Below, one piece after another: positions 1 to 8,754 of a stretch of DNA of 64,000 bases. Positions within the stretch are counted from its first letter, which is position 1, and the number at the start of each line of letters is the position of its first letter. The notes beneath the pieces are model-generated. The model made no database searches. It was not told the DNA's origin and was given only the letters and a program-made list of their open reading frames with translations. The position numbers and the translations under genes are program-made. The DNA comes from G963691885 sp963691885 (lineage in GTDB: Bacteria; Pseudomonadota; Alphaproteobacteria; UBA8366; Aestuariispiraceae), in the NCBI GenBank assembly GCA_963691885.1, contig OY829843.1:3658001-3722000 (forward strand), in the 5' to 3' direction.

Positions 1-1
1 G

Positions 2-451
2 TCGCAAAAATCCAAATATACGGAGCAGGCGGAAGCTTTGCTCGAAACTGTCGGCTTGAAAGGATTTGGCAGCAAATTTCCCTGGGAACTTTCGGGCGGT
101 ATGCAACAGCGCGCCTCGCTTTGTCGGGCGTTGATCCATGAACCGGCACTGTTGATGCTGGATGAGCCTTTTGCGGCGCTCGACGCCTTTACCCGGGAGG
201 AATTGTGGTGTGTGCTGCGTGACCTTTGGCAGCGGATTGGCTTCACCGTTATTCTGGTGACACACGACCTGCGGGAGGCGGCCTTTCTGGCGGATACCGT
301 TCATGTCATGAGCGCACGCCCGGGCCATATTGTAACCAGCCGCAACGTTGACCTGCCCAGACCACGTGATCTGGATGTGTGTTACACGCCTGAATTCACC
401 GATCTGGTGCACGAATTGCGCGGCAATATTGCAGAAATGCGGAAAATGTAG
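2..451 (+). CDS. ABC transporter ATP-binding protein (nitrate/sulfonate/taurine type), 5' partial
   Basis: This is the C-terminal part of an ABC transporter ATPase; the frame is open from base 2, so the start codon and Walker A lie outside the window. Visible elements are the ABC signature LSGGMQQRASL, Walker B LLMLDEPFAALD and the H-loop VTHD, followed by the short C-terminus without an added domain that is usual in the SsuB/TauB/ThiZ group. A permease of the same class starts 9 bases after its stop. The transporter is followed directly by purine-oxidising enzymes, so a purine or purine-derived substrate is possible, but the binding protein that would decide this is not in the window. Confidence 0.9.
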   Translation, partial: SQKSKYTEQAEALLETVGLKGFGSKFPWELSGGMQQRASLCRALIHEPALLMLDEPFAALDAFTREELWCVLRDLWQRIGFTVILVTHDLREAAFLADTVHVMSARPGHIVTSRNVDLPRPRDLDVCYTPEFTDLVHELRGNIAEMRKM

Positions 452-460
452 GGGCTGAAG

Positions 461-1225
461 ATGACGACAACATCTGAAAAACTGGCCCCTGTCGGCTTTA
501 CACTTGGTCTATTCGTGCTCTGGGAACTGATTTGTCAGATCTTTGATGTAAGCCCGATTGTCCTGCCCGCACCCAGCGCGATTTTCGCCGCCATGGTGCA
601 GCACTGGTCGCCAGTGATGAAACATTCCGTGGTGACCCTTTGGACGACACTGGCCGGTTTCGCCATTGCCGTGGTGTTTGGCGTGGTGCTTGGCGTCATG
701 CTGGGCTGGTCCAAGGCGATTTATCGCGGACTCTATCCTGTGATGGTCGGGTTCAACTCAATCCCGAAAGTGGCCGTTGTGCCCATTCTGGTGATCTGGT
801 TCGGTATTGGTGAGATCCCCGCTGTAATCACGGCATTTTTGATTTCGTTTTTTCCGATTGTTGTGAATGTCGCCACCGGCCTGGCCACAACCGAGCCGGA
901 GTTGGAGGATGTGTTGCGGGCTTTGGGTGCCAAAAAACTGGACATCATGCTGAAGGTGGGGATCCCGCGCGCCCAACCCTATTTCTTTGGGTCGCTTAAG
1001 GTCGCCATCACGCTCGCCTTTGTCGGTTCGGTCGTGTCTGAAACCGTGGCCGCCAATGCGGGGCTTGGCTATCTCATGGCGTTGGCAGGGTCGAACTTTC
1101 AAATGGACCTCGTCTTTGCAGGGCTTGTAGTTCTCGCCGTCGAGGGGATTGCGATGTATGCTTTGTTTGCTTACATCGAAGGGCGTACAACAAAATGGGC
1201 GTTCCGGTCTTCAATGGGCGGATAA
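461..1225 (+). CDS. ABC transporter permease (SsuC/TauC/ThiX family)
   Basis: This 254-residue integral membrane protein is the permease partner of the ATPase just upstream. It has about six hydrophobic segments and the BPD_transp_1 EAA-like loop around residues 146-170 (EPELEDVLRALGAKK, then GIPRAQPYF), which contacts the ATPase. Length and motif placement match permeases for sulfonate, taurine, nitrate and hydroxymethylpyrimidine. Substrate cannot be read from the sequence. The gene is 9 bases behind the ATPase and 42 bases before xdhA, all on the same strand, so co-transcription with the xanthine dehydrogenase genes is likely. Confidence 0.9.
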   Translation: MTTTSEKLAPVGFTLGLFVLWELICQIFDVSPIVLPAPSAIFAAMVQHWSPVMKHSVVTLWTTLAGFAIAVVFGVVLGVMLGWSKAIYRGLYPVMVGFNSIPKVAVVPILVIWFGIGEIPAVITAFLISFFPIVVNVATGLATTEPELEDVLRALGAKKLDIMLKVGIPRAQPYFFGSLKVAITLAFVGSVVSETVAANAGLGYLMALAGSNFQMDLVFAGLVVLAVEGIAMYALFAYIEGRTTKWAFRSSMGG

Positions 1226-1267
1226 GGCTGATTTTGAAACGCTTGTGATTGGTTCCAAGGGGGTTTG

Positions 1268-2713
1268 ATGACAAATGCCCGTTTTCTTCTGAACGGAAAT
1301 CTGGTCGATGTCGGGGATATCCACCCCACGACAACGGTTCTGGATTTCGTCCGATTAGAGACGCAATTGACCGGCACCAAGGAAGGCTGTGCAGAAGGTG
1401 ACTGTGGTGCCTGCACCGTGATGGTCAGCGATCTGGGCGATGACGGCAGTACCTTAACGCATCGGGCGGTAAATTCTTGTTTGATGACTATTGGTCAGGC
1501 CGATGGCCGTGCCATTACGACCGTTGAAGGCGTCGGTGGACCCGATGGCGAACTGCATCCCGTGCAACAGGCCATGGTGGATGGTGACGGGACACAATGC
1601 GGATATTGTACGCCGGGATTTGTGATGGCGATGGTCGCCTTTGAAAAAGGTGGCGAAGCACCGGAAGAAGAAACAATTCATGACATGTTGGCCGGCAACC
1701 TGTGCCGCTGTACAGGCTATCGACCCATTGTGGAGGCATGCCAGAACGCGCTCGAAGCATCGGAAGACATGAAGGAAGTTTCAGATGATGACCGCCTTTC
1801 TGCCGCACTCGAAAAACTCTCGCCAAGTGTTGAGATGGTTGGCGACGAGCAACACTTCTTTGCACCGCAAGAGACGGCAGGCCTCGCAAAACTGCTGGCG
1901 GATTATCCGGATGCGTGGATCCTTTCCGGCGGTACGGACATCGGGTTGCGGTTTTCAAAGGGGAGAGAGAAACCGCCTCATGTAATCTCCCTTTCCCGTA
2001 TCAAATCCATGGGGCAGGTCTCGGTTGAGCCCGATGCAATTCGTCTCGGTGCCGCCTGTCTTTACAGTGATGCATTGCCCGTGCTTGCGGAACATTATCC
2101 AAACTTTGCCGATCTGGTCCGGCGGATCGGATCGCGACAAATACGAAACCTCGGCACCGTGGGTGGCAATCTTGTGACAGCGTCGCCGATTGGCGATACC
2201 CTGCCATGCCTGATGGCCCTGAGAGCTGAAGTGGTTTTGAATTCCGCCACGGGTGTGCGACGTATGCCGTTGGAGAGCTTTATTACCGGGTATCGGGAAA
2301 CAGCCCTGCAGACAGGCGAGTTTCTCGAAGAGGTTTCAGTTCCATTGCTTACAGAGGGGCAGGGATTTTATGCCTATAAAATTTCCAAGCGCTTTGATCA
2401 GGATATCTCTGCAGTCGTGATGGCCTCGACCGTGAGTTTGTCCGATAGCGTTGTCCAGGATATCAGTCTTGCGGTTGGCGGGGTTGGGCCGCGAACCCTG
2501 CGCGCCTCGCAAACGGAGGCTTTCTTGAAGGGGAAAGCCTGGACCGATGAGACACTGGTTGCTGCACAGAAAATTCTGCAAACGGAAATCAGCCCCATGG
2601 ATGACTTCCGCGCTTCGGCTGAGTATCGACGTGAGGTGACGGTAAACCTGTTGCGGCGGTTGTTTCTGGAGACGGGGGAGGCTGGCGAAGAATGTCGGCT
2701 GGAAATGCTGTGA
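1268..2713 (+). CDS. xdhA: Xanthine dehydrogenase small subunit (2Fe-2S and FAD domains)
   Basis: This subunit passes electrons from the molybdenum site to FAD and NAD during oxidation of hypoxanthine and xanthine to urate. The N-terminal ferredoxin-like cluster uses C41, C46, C49 and C71 (CAEGDCGACT). The second cluster uses C111, C114, C146 and C148 (QCGYCTPGF and NLCRCTGYRPI). An FAD-binding domain follows with GGTDIGL near residue 221, and a CO-dehydrogenase flavoprotein C-terminal domain ends the protein. The ATG at 1268 has an AAGGGGG ribosome site just ahead and is preferred over the TTG one codon upstream. At 481 residues it matches bacterial XdhA. It overlaps xdhB by 22 bases, suggesting translational coupling. 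Confidence 0.96.
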   Translation: MTNARFLLNGNLVDVGDIHPTTTVLDFVRLETQLTGTKEGCAEGDCGACTVMVSDLGDDGSTLTHRAVNSCLMTIGQADGRAITTVEGVGGPDGELHPVQQAMVDGDGTQCGYCTPGFVMAMVAFEKGGEAPEEETIHDMLAGNLCRCTGYRPIVEACQNALEASEDMKEVSDDDRLSAALEKLSPSVEMVGDEQHFFAPQETAGLAKLLADYPDAWILSGGTDIGLRFSKGREKPPHVISLSRIKSMGQVSVEPDAIRLGAACLYSDALPVLAEHYPNFADLVRRIGSRQIRNLGTVGGNLVTASPIGDTLPCLMALRAEVVLNSATGVRRMPLESFITGYRETALQTGEFLEEVSVPLLTEGQGFYAYKISKRFDQDISAVVMASTVSLSDSVVQDISLAVGGVGPRTLRASQTEAFLKGKAWTDETLVAAQKILQTEISPMDDFRASAEYRREVTVNLLRRLFLETGEAGEECRLEML

Positions 2714-5046
2714 CGGTAGCCCCTGATGATGCAAACCCCGTGACGCGGAACGAGATCATTGGCGGCGTCCATAAATCGGTTCGACATGAAAGCGCAAAGG
2801 GACATGTGACGGGCTCTGCCGTCTATATTGACGACATGCCAGCACCGGCGGGATGCCTTCACGTTGCGATGGTATTGAGCCCTCACGCCCATGCCCGGAT
2901 CCTCTCAACATCGGATGAGGCGTGCAGGTCAGTGCCAGGCGTGGTCGGCGCCTATACCGCCAAGGACGTTCTAGGCATCAACGATATCTCGCCAATCGGC
3001 AAGGATGAACCGATGCTGGCCGATGGCGTGGTTGAGTTTGTTGGTCATCCGGTAGCACTTGTGGTCGGTAAGACGCTGGAAGCGGCGCGCGCAGGTGTTA
3101 AAGCCTTTAGCGTCACCTATGAAGAACTGCCTGCCGTTCTGACGATTGAGGACGCACTCGACGCAGATCTGACCGTTGGGCGGAAGCAATTACTGGAACG
3201 TGGTGATGTGCATTCCGCGCTGTCCGGCTCTGAGCATCGCCTGCAGGGTGATGTCCGGTGCGGTGGCCAGGATCACTTCTATCTCGAAGGGCAGATCGCC
3301 TATGCGGTCCCGGGTGAAGAGGGGGATATGAATGTCTATTCCTCGACCCAGCACCCGACGGAGGTGCAGCACGGGGTTGCGCATGTATTAGGCCGGCCTT
3401 TCAATGCGGTTACAGTGGACGTCCGCCGCATGGGGGGTGCCTTCGGGGGCAAGGAGAGCCAGGCCACAATTTTTGCAGCGATGGCCGCCCTGTGTGCCGC
3501 GAAGACCGGTCGCCCGGCCAAGCTGCGGGTCCCGCGCGACGATGACATGGTCGCAAGTGGAAAACGCCATCCGTTCCTGATCCGCTATGATGTCGGTTTT
3601 GATGATGCGGGTCGCATAGAGGGGCTTGACCTGCTGCTCGCGGCGAATGCCGGCAACATCGCCGATTTAACGGCGCCCGTTGTAACACGCGCCATCTGTC
3701 ATGCGGACAATTGTTACTTCATTCCGCATCTTCGTTTTCACGGGATACCGTGCAAAACACATACTGTTTCGAATACGGCATTTCGGGGTTTTGGCGGGCC
3801 GCAGGGTATGTTCGCGATTGAAGCGGTGATCGACCATATTGCCGCCTATCTTAAGCAGGACCGCGATATAATTCGAGCCGCCAATTTCTATGATCGAGAG
3901 GACCGCAACGTTACGCCATATGGCATGGTGGTCCAGGACAATATTATTGACCGCATCGTGTCGGATATGAAAACCGGCTCAGATCTTGCCACATGGCGGG
4001 CGGAGGTTGACACCTTCAACAAAAGCCATTCTGTCATCCGCAAGGGGCTGGCGACGATGCCGATTAAATTTGGCATCTCCTTCAACCTGCCTAGCCTCAA
4101 TCAGGCCGGTGCCCTGGTCCATGTTTATACCGACGGGTCTGTCCACCTGAACCACGGTGGGACCGAAATGGGGCAGGGCCTCTTCGTCAAGATCGCGCAG
4201 GTTGTGGCCGAAGGGTTTCAGATTGATATGGGGCATGTCCGGATTTCAGCGACAAGCACAGGCAAGGTCCCAAACACATCACCGACGGCTGCGTCCAGCG
4301 GGTCTGACCTGAACGGTATGGCTGCCCTTAACGCTGTGGAACAGATCAAAGGACGCATGACGCAGGTTGCCGCTGAATTCTTTGAGGTGCCGGAGGCGGA
4401 GATTGTTTTTGCGAATAACCGGATCTTTGCTGGCAACAAGAGTTTGAGTTTTCCCGAACTTGCACAGAAATGCTGGGAACAACGTGTCTCACTCTCCAGC
4501 ACAGGGTTCTACAAGACACCGGATCTCAGTTGGGACTTCGCAACGAATACCGGGTCACCCTTCTATTACTTCACGTACGGAATGGCAGCCTGCGAGGTGG
4601 CAATTGATACGCTCAGCGGTGAGATGCGGGTTCTTCGCGCTGATATCCTGCAGGATTGCGGAAGCAGTCTGAACCCGGCCATCGACAAGGGTCAGATTGA
4701 AGGGGCCTTTGTTCAGGGCATGGGTTGGCTAACCTCAGAAGAATTGTGGTGGGACAAGGCCGGTCGCCTTCGGACACACGGACCGTCGACATATAAAATT
4801 CCGGGCAGTCGTGATGTCCCGCCAAGATTTAGTGTTCGCATCCTGGAAGACTCGCCCAATGCAAAGCCGACGATCTTTCGATCCAAGGCAATTGGAGAGC
4901 CGCCCTTGATGTTAGCGATTTCCGTTTGGCTTGCGGCGCGTGATGCAATTGCTTCCCTTGGGAAACCGGGAAACGTGGTTCCCCTCGATGCGCCTGCAAC
5001 GCCGGAACGGATTTTGGCAGCTGTAAAGGCAGTAAGAGATGACTGA
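2692..5046 (+). CDS. xdhB: Xanthine dehydrogenase molybdenum-binding subunit
   Basis: This 784-residue subunit carries the molybdopterin cofactor and the purine-binding site. The family's active-site positions are present: the substrate glutamate in FYLEGQ (about E199), the cofactor loop GGAFGGKE (about 248-255), the arginine in AFRGFGG (about R365) that distinguishes xanthine from aldehyde oxidases, and the catalytic base in GEPPLML (about E736). It is therefore predicted to be a true xanthine dehydrogenase rather than an aldehyde or CO dehydrogenase. The start ATG lies inside the end of xdhA, and the stop overlaps the start of the guanine deaminase gene. The usual maturation factor gene xdhC is not in this window. 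Confidence 0.96.
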   Translation: MSAGNAVTVAPDDANPVTRNEIIGGVHKSVRHESAKGHVTGSAVYIDDMPAPAGCLHVAMVLSPHAHARILSTSDEACRSVPGVVGAYTAKDVLGINDISPIGKDEPMLADGVVEFVGHPVALVVGKTLEAARAGVKAFSVTYEELPAVLTIEDALDADLTVGRKQLLERGDVHSALSGSEHRLQGDVRCGGQDHFYLEGQIAYAVPGEEGDMNVYSSTQHPTEVQHGVAHVLGRPFNAVTVDVRRMGGAFGGKESQATIFAAMAALCAAKTGRPAKLRVPRDDDMVASGKRHPFLIRYDVGFDDAGRIEGLDLLLAANAGNIADLTAPVVTRAICHADNCYFIPHLRFHGIPCKTHTVSNTAFRGFGGPQGMFAIEAVIDHIAAYLKQDRDIIRAANFYDREDRNVTPYGMVVQDNIIDRIVSDMKTGSDLATWRAEVDTFNKSHSVIRKGLATMPIKFGISFNLPSLNQAGALVHVYTDGSVHLNHGGTEMGQGLFVKIAQVVAEGFQIDMGHVRISATSTGKVPNTSPTAASSGSDLNGMAALNAVEQIKGRMTQVAAEFFEVPEAEIVFANNRIFAGNKSLSFPELAQKCWEQRVSLSSTGFYKTPDLSWDFATNTGSPFYYFTYGMAACEVAIDTLSGEMRVLRADILQDCGSSLNPAIDKGQIEGAFVQGMGWLTSEELWWDKAGRLRTHGPSTYKIPGSRDVPPRFSVRILEDSPNAKPTIFRSKAIGEPPLMLAISVWLAARDAIASLGKPGNVVPLDAPATPERILAAVKAVRDD

Positions 5047-5536
5047 TGACAAACGCATGATAACTGAGGAAGACCACGGTTTTATGGAACTTGCCGCAAA
5101 ACTCTCGCTACAAGGGGTGGAAGGGCGCGCAGGCGGGCCCTTTGGTGCGGTGATTGTCAAGGACGGCCAGGTCATTGCTGAGGGCTGGAACGAGGTGACG
5201 TCCGGCAATGACCCGACCGCGCATGCCGAGGTGATGGCCATCCGCAAGGCTTGCCAGGCTTTGGGTACGTTCAACCTGTCGGGTGCCGTGATTTATTCCA
5301 GTTGTGAACCCTGTCCGATGTGCCTTGCCGCGTGTTATTGGGCGCGTCTGGACCGCCTTGTCTATGCCAATACCCGTGATCAGGCTGCAAGCATCGGGTT
5401 TGATGACGCGTTTCTATACGCCGAGGTACCCAAGGAACCCGAGGAACGCACAATGCCTACGCTGCATCTCGCGAATGACACAGCGACTGAGGCGTTCAGC
5501 CGTTGGGACAAGATGGAAGACAAGATCCCCTATTAA
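5039..5536 (+). CDS. guaD: Guanine deaminase (CMP/dCMP deaminase fold)
   Basis: Predicted to hydrolyse guanine to xanthine and ammonia, feeding xanthine to the dehydrogenase encoded immediately upstream. The zinc site is clear: HAEVMAIRK gives H62 and the proton-shuttling E64, and SCEPCPMC gives C92 and C95. The segments YWARLDRLVYA and GFDDAFLY match the Bacillus-type guanine deaminase better than tRNA adenosine or cytosine deaminases, and 165 residues is the expected length. The gene overlaps xdhB by 8 bases, so the three genes probably form one translation-coupled unit. A related nucleoside deaminase is the main alternative. Confidence 0.88.
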   Translation: MTDDKRMITEEDHGFMELAAKLSLQGVEGRAGGPFGAVIVKDGQVIAEGWNEVTSGNDPTAHAEVMAIRKACQALGTFNLSGAVIYSSCEPCPMCLAACYWARLDRLVYANTRDQAASIGFDDAFLYAEVPKEPEERTMPTLHLANDTATEAFSRWDKMEDKIPY

Positions 5537-5832
5537 CCCTGGCTTGCCCCCTGTGCCGTAAACACCTGGTTCCACTGAAGGATCCGGACAGATTTGCGAA
5601 GGCCGGTTGGCCAAAATGGATCTGTTTCCACGAGCTTGCGTGCATCTTCGATAGCGTCACATTGAACGAGCCACAACCCGCCCGCGGCTGTTCCGTCTGC
5701 CGCGTCCGTGAGTGGGCCTGCTGCCTGGACCTGGTTTTTGTGCTGGTCCAGAAATGCGAGATGTTCCTTCATATGGTGCTGCCGCATATCTGCTTTTTCG
5801 TCATTGTCGGTGAACAGGATGGCAAAGATCAT
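5533..5832 (-). CDS. YciI family protein
   Basis: A small cytosolic ferredoxin-like alpha/beta protein of 99 residues with the YciI family pattern: an N-terminal strand ending in a D-N-D segment, the helix with MRQHHMKEHLAFLD, the AAGPLTDAADG loop and the C-terminal DPFWPTGL segment. The family includes hydrolase-like and dimeric proteins whose roles are mostly unproven, so no reaction is assigned. It is transcribed away from the LysR gene across a 95-base gap that holds an inverted repeat, and its stop overlaps the end of guaD by four bases in convergent orientation. Confidence 0.85.
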   Translation of the reverse strand: MIFAILFTDNDEKADMRQHHMKEHLAFLDQHKNQVQAAGPLTDAADGTAAGGLWLVQCDAIEDARKLVETDPFWPTGLRKSVRILQWNQVFTAQGASQG

Positions 5833-5870
5833 CGCGGTTTTCCTTTCGGTTTTCTAAGCTCCATCGACTG

Positions 5871-5912
5871 TATATCCTGCAAATTTAGGGATATAACGAA
5901 GCAATTTTGCAG
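5871..5912. promoter_or_regulatory. Candidate LysR operator between the yciI-like gene and the LysR gene
   Basis: Two nested dyads lie in the divergent gap. TATATCC at 5871-5877 and GGATATA at 5889-5895 are perfect 7-base arms with an 11-base spacer. CTGCAAATT at 5877-5885 and AATTTTGCAG at 5903-5912 form a second near-perfect dyad. LysR proteins usually bind dyads of this size near their own divergent promoter, so this is a reasonable autoregulatory site. That it is bound by the adjacent regulator is inference. Confidence 0.5.
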
Positions 5913-5927
5913 AAAGTATCGGCAATA

Positions 5928-6794
5928 ATGCAGGATATGGATTGGCAGGATCTGAAATATGTTCTGGCGCTTCAGCGCGTTGAAGGATTTTCGGCTGCCG
6001 CCAGAATGCTAGAGGTGAATGAGAGCACGGTGGCGCGACGGATTGCCCGCCTCGAAAAGACGATTGGGGCGAAACTCATAGAGCGTGGCAAAGCGCGCGT
6101 CTTCTTGACGGAAACCGGGTGTGATCTGGCGGCGCTGGCCGAACAGATGGAAACGACCATCGATCAAACGACGGCCAGAATTGATGGCCGTGACCGGCAG
6201 GTATCGGGGCGGGTACGGCTCACCGCAGTACCGATTTTGATAAATCACGTTATCGGACCCGCAGTGCCGGACTATTTGAGGGGGCATAAGGATCTCTCAG
6301 TAGACCTGATTGCTGAGGCAAGCGACATGAGCCTGATGCGTCGGGAGGTGGATCTGGCAATCCGGCTCGTGCGGCCGCAGCAGGAACTTCGTGCGATTGC
6401 CCGCAAGATTGGCTCCATTCCCTATGGCATTTTGCATCATCGTAACCACGAGGCCGAGCGGTTGCCCTGGCTGGATTATAGCGACGAGATGCGGTTCCTG
6501 CCTCAGGTTACCTGGATGAGTGATGTGATCGGTCAGGATGATCGTTCGCCCGTGCGGGTGAATGATGCGGAGACTTTGGTTCATCTGGTCAGGGCCGGAA
6601 CCGGGCGGGCCATATTGCCCGTCTTTCTGACCAGAGTTTTTCCCGAGCTTGCTGTTCAAGATGGAATGGTGGTGGATTGGCAGAGGGAGGTCTGGATGTT
6701 GACCCATCCAGACATCAAGCAGCTGGCCCGCATAAAGGCGACGGGTGATTGGTTGGCGAATTTGATGACCGAATTAGGAAGCGCGCGGCCTTAA
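5928..6794 (+). CDS. LysR family transcriptional regulator
   Basis: A DNA-binding regulator with an N-terminal winged helix-turn-helix (AARMLEVNESTVARRIARLEK, roughly residues 20-42) followed by a periplasmic-binding-protein-like effector domain (about 85-285). The ATG at 5928 puts the HTH at the normal distance from the N-terminus; an in-frame TTG at 5907 would add seven residues without a clear ribosome site. At 288 residues it is typical of the family. It diverges from the YciI gene, and its 3' end overlaps the convergent BenE transporter gene by 21 bases. The effector is unknown; a role in the neighbouring purine genes is possible but not shown. Confidence 0.9.
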   Translation: MQDMDWQDLKYVLALQRVEGFSAAARMLEVNESTVARRIARLEKTIGAKLIERGKARVFLTETGCDLAALAEQMETTIDQTTARIDGRDRQVSGRVRLTAVPILINHVIGPAVPDYLRGHKDLSVDLIAEASDMSLMRREVDLAIRLVRPQQELRAIARKIGSIPYGILHHRNHEAERLPWLDYSDEMRFLPQVTWMSDVIGQDDRSPVRVNDAETLVHLVRAGTGRAILPVFLTRVFPELAVQDGMVVDWQREVWMLTHPDIKQLARIKATGDWLANLMTELGSARP

Positions 6795-7925
6795 CGCCCC
6801 TTCCAGAAGATGGATTACCAGACCCGCCACCAACCCCCAAAAAGCTGCCCCGATACCAAAAGCGCTTAACCCCGACGCGGTCACAGTGAAAGTGGCAATT
6901 GCGGCAAACCGTGTTTTCTCGTCAGACACTGCAGCACCGAGAGATCCGGCAAACGGACCGGCCAGGGCAATTCCGGCGACTGTCACGATCAAGGCCTCCG
7001 GAAAGCTTGCGAATAGTGCAACCATAGAACCCCCGATGAGGGCCAAAATCGCGTATCCGGCGGCATAGAACGGCCCGCAGAGCCAGCGTTTCTCTTTGTC
7101 CGGGTGAGCTTCCTCACCGGTACAGAGGGATGCGGTTATGGCCGCAAGGTTTGATGTATGGGCACCGGTTGCAGCGCTGGCGAGGGAGGCCAAACCGGTC
7201 ACTGCGAGGATGGATCTAGTGGGCGGTTCATACCCCGCCGCGCGCAATACGGCGTAACCGGGCAGGTTCTGGGACGCCATGGTGACGATGTAAAGGGGTA
7301 TCCCCAACCCGATCAGCGTCGTGACATCGAATACCGGTGTGACGAGGATGAATTCTGTGAGGGCCAGGTCCGGTAGAGGACCGGTCAGACCCATGAACCG
7401 GGACAGGACAACACCCAGCGCAAGGGATACCAATACCGCCCAGGCTGGCGAATAGACCCGCAGGACCGCGAAGGCGGCCAGGACCGGCAGGACAAGTCCC
7501 GGTAAGGCCTGAACATGGTCGAAGATCGCGACCACAAAACCGAACAGGACACCAGCCAACATGGCAGAGGCGATGGCCTGCGGGATTTTCTCCAGCATTT
7601 TCCCAAGAAAGGAGAATGCGCTGGTCAGCAAGACAAGCAGTGCCGCAACGAAAAAGGCGCCCACCGCCATCTCCAGCGAGATACCGGTCGTGGTCGCGAT
7701 CAGGGCCGCGCCAGGTGTTGACCAGGCCGTCACAATCGGCATGCGATGCCGAAGGCTGAGATACCCGGTCGTGAACATCATCGCGACACAGAGCGTGGCG
7801 ACCCAGGAAGAGGTTTCAGCCGGGCTGGCCCCAACGGCGGCGGCGGCTGACAAGATGACGGCTACCGATCCGCCAAATCCGACGAGAACCGCCACAAGGG
7901 CAGAAATGATAACAGAACTGCGCAT
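6774..7925 (-). CDS. BenE-type benzoate/H+ symporter family transporter
   Basis: A 383-residue inner membrane protein with about 11-12 hydrophobic segments and the BenE family hallmarks TAWSTPGAALI near residues 65-77 and GAHTSNLAAITASLCTG near 255-270. The family is named for benzoate uptake and belongs to a superfamily with nucleobase transporters, so a substrate other than benzoate is quite possible here beside guanine and xanthine catabolism. No aromatic degradation genes are visible in the window. The gene diverges from a GntR regulator; a palindrome directly ahead of its start codon suggests control by that regulator. Confidence 0.87.
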   Translation of the reverse strand: MRSSVIISALVAVLVGFGGSVAVILSAAAAVGASPAETSSWVATLCVAMMFTTGYLSLRHRMPIVTAWSTPGAALIATTTGISLEMAVGAFFVAALLVLLTSAFSFLGKMLEKIPQAIASAMLAGVLFGFVVAIFDHVQALPGLVLPVLAAFAVLRVYSPAWAVLVSLALGVVLSRFMGLTGPLPDLALTEFILVTPVFDVTTLIGLGIPLYIVTMASQNLPGYAVLRAAGYEPPTRSILAVTGLASLASAATGAHTSNLAAITASLCTGEEAHPDKEKRWLCGPFYAAGYAILALIGGSMVALFASFPEALIVTVAGIALAGPFAGSLGAAVSDEKTRFAAIATFTVTASGLSAFGIGAAFWGLVAGLVIHLLEGALRPRAS

Positions 7926-7930
7926 TTAAA

Positions 7931-7960
7931 ATTGGATCCAATTTTTATTTTTGGATACAA
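7931..7960. promoter_or_regulatory. Candidate GntR/FCD operator pair
   Basis: A perfect 12-base palindrome, ATTGGATCCAAT, occupies 7931-7942, immediately before the BenE-type start codon. A second copy with one change, TTGGATACAA, lies at 7951-7960. The two cores are 19 bases apart. FCD-type GntR regulators usually bind short A/T-flanked palindromes like this between themselves and a divergent target, and the regulator gene starts at 8029. Binding is inferred from position and symmetry only. Confidence 0.55.
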
Positions 7961-8028
7961 TATTCACTTTTCGTGATTGGGTAAACTGGTTTATTCTCTG
8001 ATTTCACTGTGGTTCGAATGATTTGACT

Positions 8029-8676
8029 ATGAGCAGTCCTAAGATGGCAAAGCCCCACGGCGATCAGGCCCTTTTCATTCTTGAGGAGCTACGCCGAGAC
8101 ATAATTGAAGGCATGCTGGCCGCCGGTGCAAAACTGGGGCAGGAAGATCTGGCCCGTCGCTTCGGGGTCAGCCGTATTCCCGTTCGCCAGGCACTTTCGC
8201 GGTTGGAGACGGAAGGCCTCGTCACCATTGAACCAAATAAGGGCGCACGAATTGCCCCTCTGGCAGTAGAGGATCTGCAGGAAATATACGAGATGCGGAT
8301 CGCCGCCGAGGTCCTGGCCCTTCGAAAAGCGCTGCCAAACCTGACGAATGCCACGCTGGATCGTGCGGAGGTCGTTCAGCGCAAACTGGAAGACTGTCCG
8401 ATAGAGATCTTTAGCACCCTGAATGCTGAGTTTCATAATCTGCTCTATGAACCTTGCGGGATGCCCCGACTGCTCAACCACATCGCAGTATTGAGTGATG
8501 CGTCCGACCGCTATTTGCGGGTTGTTGCGGGCAGTCTGAAATATGCCGACCGATCCCATGGCGAGCATCATGAACTGCTGGCCGCTTGCCGGGATCGGGA
8601 TGAAGAGAGGGCTGTCAATTGCCTGACCAGCCATATTCGAGAGGCAGGTGCCTTGCTCTGCGCCCATATGACCTAA
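8029..8676 (+). CDS. GntR family transcriptional regulator, FCD domain
   Basis: A 215-residue regulator with an N-terminal winged HTH (LGQEDLARRFGVSRIPVRQA, about residues 37-58) and a C-terminal all-helical FCD ligand-binding domain. Metal-ligand candidates of the FCD fold are visible as the aspartate/histidine pattern around FHNLLY and HGEHHELL. The ATG at 8029 is preferred to a TTG two codons earlier. It diverges from the BenE-type transporter, with two near-identical palindromes in the gap, and lies 78 bases ahead of a PfkB sugar kinase gene. It probably controls the transporter, the kinase or both; the ligand is unknown. Confidence 0.9.
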   Translation: MSSPKMAKPHGDQALFILEELRRDIIEGMLAAGAKLGQEDLARRFGVSRIPVRQALSRLETEGLVTIEPNKGARIAPLAVEDLQEIYEMRIAAEVLALRKALPNLTNATLDRAEVVQRKLEDCPIEIFSTLNAEFHNLLYEPCGMPRLLNHIAVLSDASDRYLRVVAGSLKYADRSHGEHHELLAACRDRDEERAVNCLTSHIREAGALLCAHMT

Positions 8677-8754
8677 AGGCACGTTTGTCTGCTTGACCTT
8701 ACCTCACCATGCGCTCATGAATTGGACCTTCACGAATTTTGAAAGTCGCAGGAT

